Shown here one piece after another: positions 61,340-64,000 of a stretch of 64,000 nucleotides of DNA. Both the position numbers and the translations under genes were made by a program. This DNA is from Leptolyngbya sp. FACHB-60 (lineage in GTDB: Bacteria > Cyanobacteriota > Cyanobacteriia > Phormidesmidales > Phormidesmidaceae). Under the pieces are notes generated by a model that had not been told where the DNA came from, did no database searches, and saw only the letters and a list, made by a program, of their open reading frames with translations. The stretch is taken from NCBI RefSeq assembly GCF_014695775.1, contig NZ_JACJOX010000028.1:62001-126000 (forward strand), read 5' to 3'. Position 1 is the first letter of the stretch; every line of letters starts with the position of its first letter.

Positions 61340-62169
61340 TAATTGCGCCTCCTATACAGCTTTTCAGCCTTTGCTAAATCGTCGTAGACCATTTCATACT
61401 TCGTAAATCGAATGGTTTCCTGCTTGCCCAAACCGAGAATGCCAAACTTGCATAGGCTGTTATAAAACAGCCCATGAACCTGGTTTTGCAGGGTTTGATT
61501 GAAGTAAATCAGTACATTGCGACAGATGATCACATTGAACTCATTAAACGAGCCATCGGTGACCAAATTGTGTTCACCAAAAACCACCCGTTCCCGCAGG
61601 GCAGGCCGCAAAATTACATTGTCATACTTGGCCGTATAGTATTCCGAAAACGTGCGCTGGCCACCAGCTTTTAAGTACAGCTGAGTATAGTCCTGCATTT
61701 GCTTGTAAGGATAGATGCCCTGCCGAGCAATTTGCAAAACTCGGTCGTTGGCGTCGGTGGCGTAGATGCGGCAGCGGTGGTAAAGCCCTTCCTCTTGCAG
61801 CAAAATGGCCATGGAGTAGACCTCCTGCCCAGTCGAACAGCCCGCATGCCAAATGCGAAAAAAAGGATAGGTGCGCAAGAGCGGCACCACCTGCTGCCGA
61901 AAGGCCACGTAGAAGCTTGGGTCGCGAAACATGGCCGTAGTATTGACCGTTAGCCCCAGCAGCAGCCGCTCGGCACAGGCGCGATCGGTCAGCACCTGGG
62001 CTTGCAGCTCGGCTACGGTGGCGATTTTTTCAGTTTTAAGAAAGCTTTGAATGCGACGCTTGAGGGAGGCGGCAGCATAATTACGAAAATCGTAGCCATA
62101 CCGATGATATAGCCCTTCAATAAGCAAGTGAACGTCCAAATCGTCTGGTTTCAAAATCGTCGCCAGCAC
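61339..62169 (-). CDS. CheR-type protein-glutamate methyltransferase
   Basis: The 276-residue protein has the CheR N-terminal helical domain (GYDFRNYAAASLKRRIQSFL), the motif VNTTAMFRDPSFY, the SAM-binding RIWHAGCSTGQEVYSMAI, ATDANDRVLQIARQG and NVIICRNVLIYF. It methylates glutamate side chains using SAM. No methyl-accepting protein or CheA/CheW is in the window; the target may be a domain of the adjacent hybrid kinases. Confidence 0.93.
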   Translation of the reverse strand: MLATILKPDDLDVHLLIEGLYHRYGYDFRNYAAASLKRRIQSFLKTEKIATVAELQAQVLTDRACAERLLLGLTVNTTAMFRDPSFYVAFRQQVVPLLRTYPFFRIWHAGCSTGQEVYSMAILLQEEGLYHRCRIYATDANDRVLQIARQGIYPYKQMQDYTQLYLKAGGQRTFSEYYTAKYDNVILRPALRERVVFGEHNLVTDGSFNEFNVIICRNVLIYFNQTLQNQVHGLFYNSLCKFGILGLGKQETIRFTKYEMVYDDLAKAEKLYRRRN

Positions 62170-62321
62170 CCCATAGCCCGTTCAAATTACTAGTTGAAAT
62201 CCGTTGTCAACGGTGCGCCAATCTGAGCCCCAATGAGTCTCTTGGACTGGTCAAAAGCCTGTTCTATTGTCACGCAATTTTTCTCTTAAGTTGTACGTCA
62301 AAGGGAGGATTTTGGTCGCCG

Positions 62322-64000
62322 CTACTGGTATAGCCACAGGCGCAGCAGCGTTAACAGCTGCTCGGTATCGACAGGTTTAGTAATGTAGTCTGAGGCACCG
62401 GCTTCGATGCACTTTTCGCGATCGCCCTGCATGGCTTTAGCGGTTAGGGCAATGATTGGCAGCGATCGATACTGCTCCTGTTTACGAATCAGCCGAGTGG
62501 TTTCGTAGCCGTCTAGCTCGGGCATCATCACATCCATCAACACGAGGCCGACATCAGCGTTGGCGCGCAGGGTTTCGATGCCTTCGCGCCCGTTCTCGGC
62601 AAACACCACGGTCATGTCGTACTGCTCTAGCAGGCTGGTGAGGGCAAAAATATTGCGCACGTCATCGTCGATGATCAACACTTTTTTGCCTGCCAAGGCT
62701 GGATCGCTGTGCTGCAATCGCTCTAGCATTTGCTGCTGAGTCGGCGGCAGATTGGCCTGCACCCGGTGCAGAAATAGTGCCGTTTCATCCAGCAGCCGCT
62801 CGGGCGATCGCACGTCTTTAACGATGATGGTTTCGGCTAGTCGGCGCAGCTGGGTCTCCTCGGCTTCGGTTAGGTCTTTGCCGGTGTAGACAATGATCGG
62901 CAGACGCACCAGGGCCGGATCTTGCTTGATCTGCTCTAGCAGGTCAAAGCCATTCATATCGGGCAGGCCTAGGTCGAGCACAATGCAGTCGCAGGGCTGG
63001 GCGCGCAGGGTCTCTAGGGCGGCAGCGCCGGTGTGCACGGCGGTGCTGGTGACATCGCCGCCGCCAATTAACTCAATAATGCTCTGGGCCTGCACCGGGT
63101 CATCTTCAATCACCAGCAGGTAGCGCACCCGGCGCTCCACAAATTGTTTGATGTCGATTAGGGTCTGGGTCAAAATTTCTGGCGCTACGGGCTTTTGAAT
63201 ATGGGCGATCGCCCCCATTTGAAATTCCTGCTGCTGCTCGTCGTTCACCGTCAAAATGTGAACCGGAATGTGGCGAGTGGTGGGGTTGTGTTTCAGCTGT
63301 TCGAGCACCGTCAGACCGTCCATATCGGGCAGGTGCAGATCGAGGGTGATGGCGCTGGGCACAAACCGCTGGGCTAGGGCCAGGCCGGTCTGCCCTTGGA
63401 GCGCAATCAACACCTTAAACCCCTGTCCCCGCGCCATATCTAACAGAATGCGGGCAAAGTTTGGGTCATCCTCAATCACCAGCAGCACTTGCTTGGCCGA
63501 GTCTTGCACCCCAGGCAACAGCCGCGCCCGATCGTCTTCCAGGTTGGCCGGTAGGGGGGGAAGTGACTCCCCTATGGGGGAGTTGGGGACAGCGACCGGC
63601 AGTAGCTCAGGGGCAGCAGGGCGACGGGCTTGGAAAGTTAGATCTCTCCCACCCTGCGCCCTGATCTGCAGTACCTCTCCATCGGTCGAGGGGGCGACGT
63701 AGCGTAAGGGCAGGTACAGAGTAAAGGTGCTGCCCTGGTTAGGCTCACTTTGCAGCTCCAGACTGCCTCCCAGTAGTTGGGCCAGCTGTAGGCTGATTGA
63801 CAGCCCCAGCCCAGTACCGCCGTAGCGGCGGCTGGTGGTGCCATCGGCCTGCTGAAACGCCCCAAAAATGGTGTGCTGCTTTTCCGGCAGAATGCCAATG
63901 CCGGTATCGGTGACCGCAAAGGCCACCTGACCCTCTGCTACCGCAAAGATATCCACCGTGACCCGACCGTGCTCCGTAAACTTGATGGCGTTGGAGATCA
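62322..64000 (-). CDS. Hybrid histidine kinase, C-terminal part with three receivers (truncated by window edge)
   Basis: The frame continues without a break to the window end, where it encodes the N-box of a HATPase ([15 protein letters not shown]). It then shows [17 protein letters not shown] and [13 protein letters not shown]. Three receiver domains follow: [33 protein letters not shown] and [16 protein letters not shown], each with its phospho-Asp and the closing Lys (QKPV, KDVR in place of KP for the second, TKPV). The second receiver lacks the usual Lys-Pro pair. It lies 152 bases upstream of CheR on the same strand. The sensor portion is outside the window. Confidence 0.9.
   Translation of the reverse strand, partial: ISNAIKFTEHGRVTVDIFAVAEGQVAFAVTDTGIGILPEKQHTIFGAFQQADGTTSRRYGGTGLGLSISLQLAQLLGGSLELQSEPNQGSTFTLYLPLRYVAPSTDGEVLQIRAQGGRDLTFQARRPAAPELLPVAVPNSPIGESLPPLPANLEDDRARLLPGVQDSAKQVLLVIEDDPNFARILLDMARGQGFKVLIALQGQTGLALAQRFVPSAITLDLHLPDMDGLTVLEQLKHNPTTRHIPVHILTVNDEQQQEFQMGAIAHIQKPVAPEILTQTLIDIKQFVERRVRYLLVIEDDPVQAQSIIELIGGGDVTSTAVHTGAAALETLRAQPCDCIVLDLGLPDMNGFDLLEQIKQDPALVRLPIIVYTGKDLTEAEETQLRRLAETIIVKDVRSPERLLDETALFLHRVQANLPPTQQQMLERLQHSDPALAGKKVLIIDDDVRNIFALTSLLEQYDMTVVFAENGREGIETLRANADVGLVLMDVMMPELDGYETTRLIRKQEQYRSLPIIALTAKAMQGDREKCIEAGASDYITKPVDTEQLLTLLRLWLYQ

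Overview
This is a cyanobacterial chromosome segment. The evidence is a set of cyanobacterial marker genes (psbU, a Ycf54-type chlorophyll-cyclase factor, a CAAD/CURT1 thylakoid protein, a one-helix high-light-inducible protein, a lumenal cyclophilin of the TLP40/CYP38 type, a cyano-type exosortase) and very frequent HIP1 octamers (GCGATCGC). Gene style and the exosortase/HpsJ content suggest a filamentous, polysaccharide-producing lineage of the Leptolyngbya/Nodosilinea/Phormidium kind. The genus cannot be fixed from the sequence alone.

Region 1 (1-8.6 kb) is a cell-surface sorting locus: the tail of a probable glycosyltransferase, a polytopic O-antigen-polymerase/ligase-like protein, an HpsJ-like membrane protein, an exosortase with a visible Cys/Arg/His triad, a secreted PTPA-CTERM protein (a likely exosortase substrate), a large DUF4347/beta-helix/RTX surface protein and a second HpsJ-like protein. 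Region 2 (8.7-27 kb) is one long plus-strand polysaccharide cluster: a flavin oxidoreductase, a Wzm/Wzt-type ABC exporter with a carbohydrate-binding tail on Wzt, two methyltransferases, eight family-2 glycosyltransferases (three are close paralogues), a Gfo/Idh/MocA oxidoreductase, two SDR epimerases and a polysaccharide deacetylase. Many junctions are 4-bp ATGA overlaps. The natural reading is assembly, modification and export of a complex exopolysaccharide, with exosortase-anchored glycoproteins made next door.

Region 3 (27-46.7 kb) is mostly core genome: bestrophin, hflX, an Hlip, CURT1, a plastid-related membrane protein, a lipoprotein serpin, a Trm1-like tRNA methyltransferase, a DUF2103 protein, clpS, a histidine kinase, thiL, cyclophilin, efp-accB-pyrF, a secreted protein containing an 18-C homopolymer, cofH, and a dehydrogenase/epimerase pair. 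Region 4 (47-50.4 kb) encodes a Wza-like export protein and a Wzc-like co-polymerase/ATPase, the machinery of a second (Wzy-type) polysaccharide export route.

Region 5 (50.5-58.6 kb) is housekeeping and photosynthesis: pdxJ, ycf54, folD-crtE-PAP2, psbU, nadB and small membrane or secreted proteins. Region 6 (58.7-64 kb) is a minus-strand signalling operon: a multi-receiver hybrid kinase cut by the window edge, CheR, CheB and a second hybrid kinase.

The most unusual items are the exosortase-substrate-HpsJ locus beside the DUF4347 protein, the poly-C tract in a coding sequence whose end overlaps cofH, an hflX whose conserved N-terminus has no standard start codon, and a recurring class of gene-end quasi-palindromes made of locally different words. 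No tRNA, rRNA, CRISPR array or intact insertion sequence was recognised.
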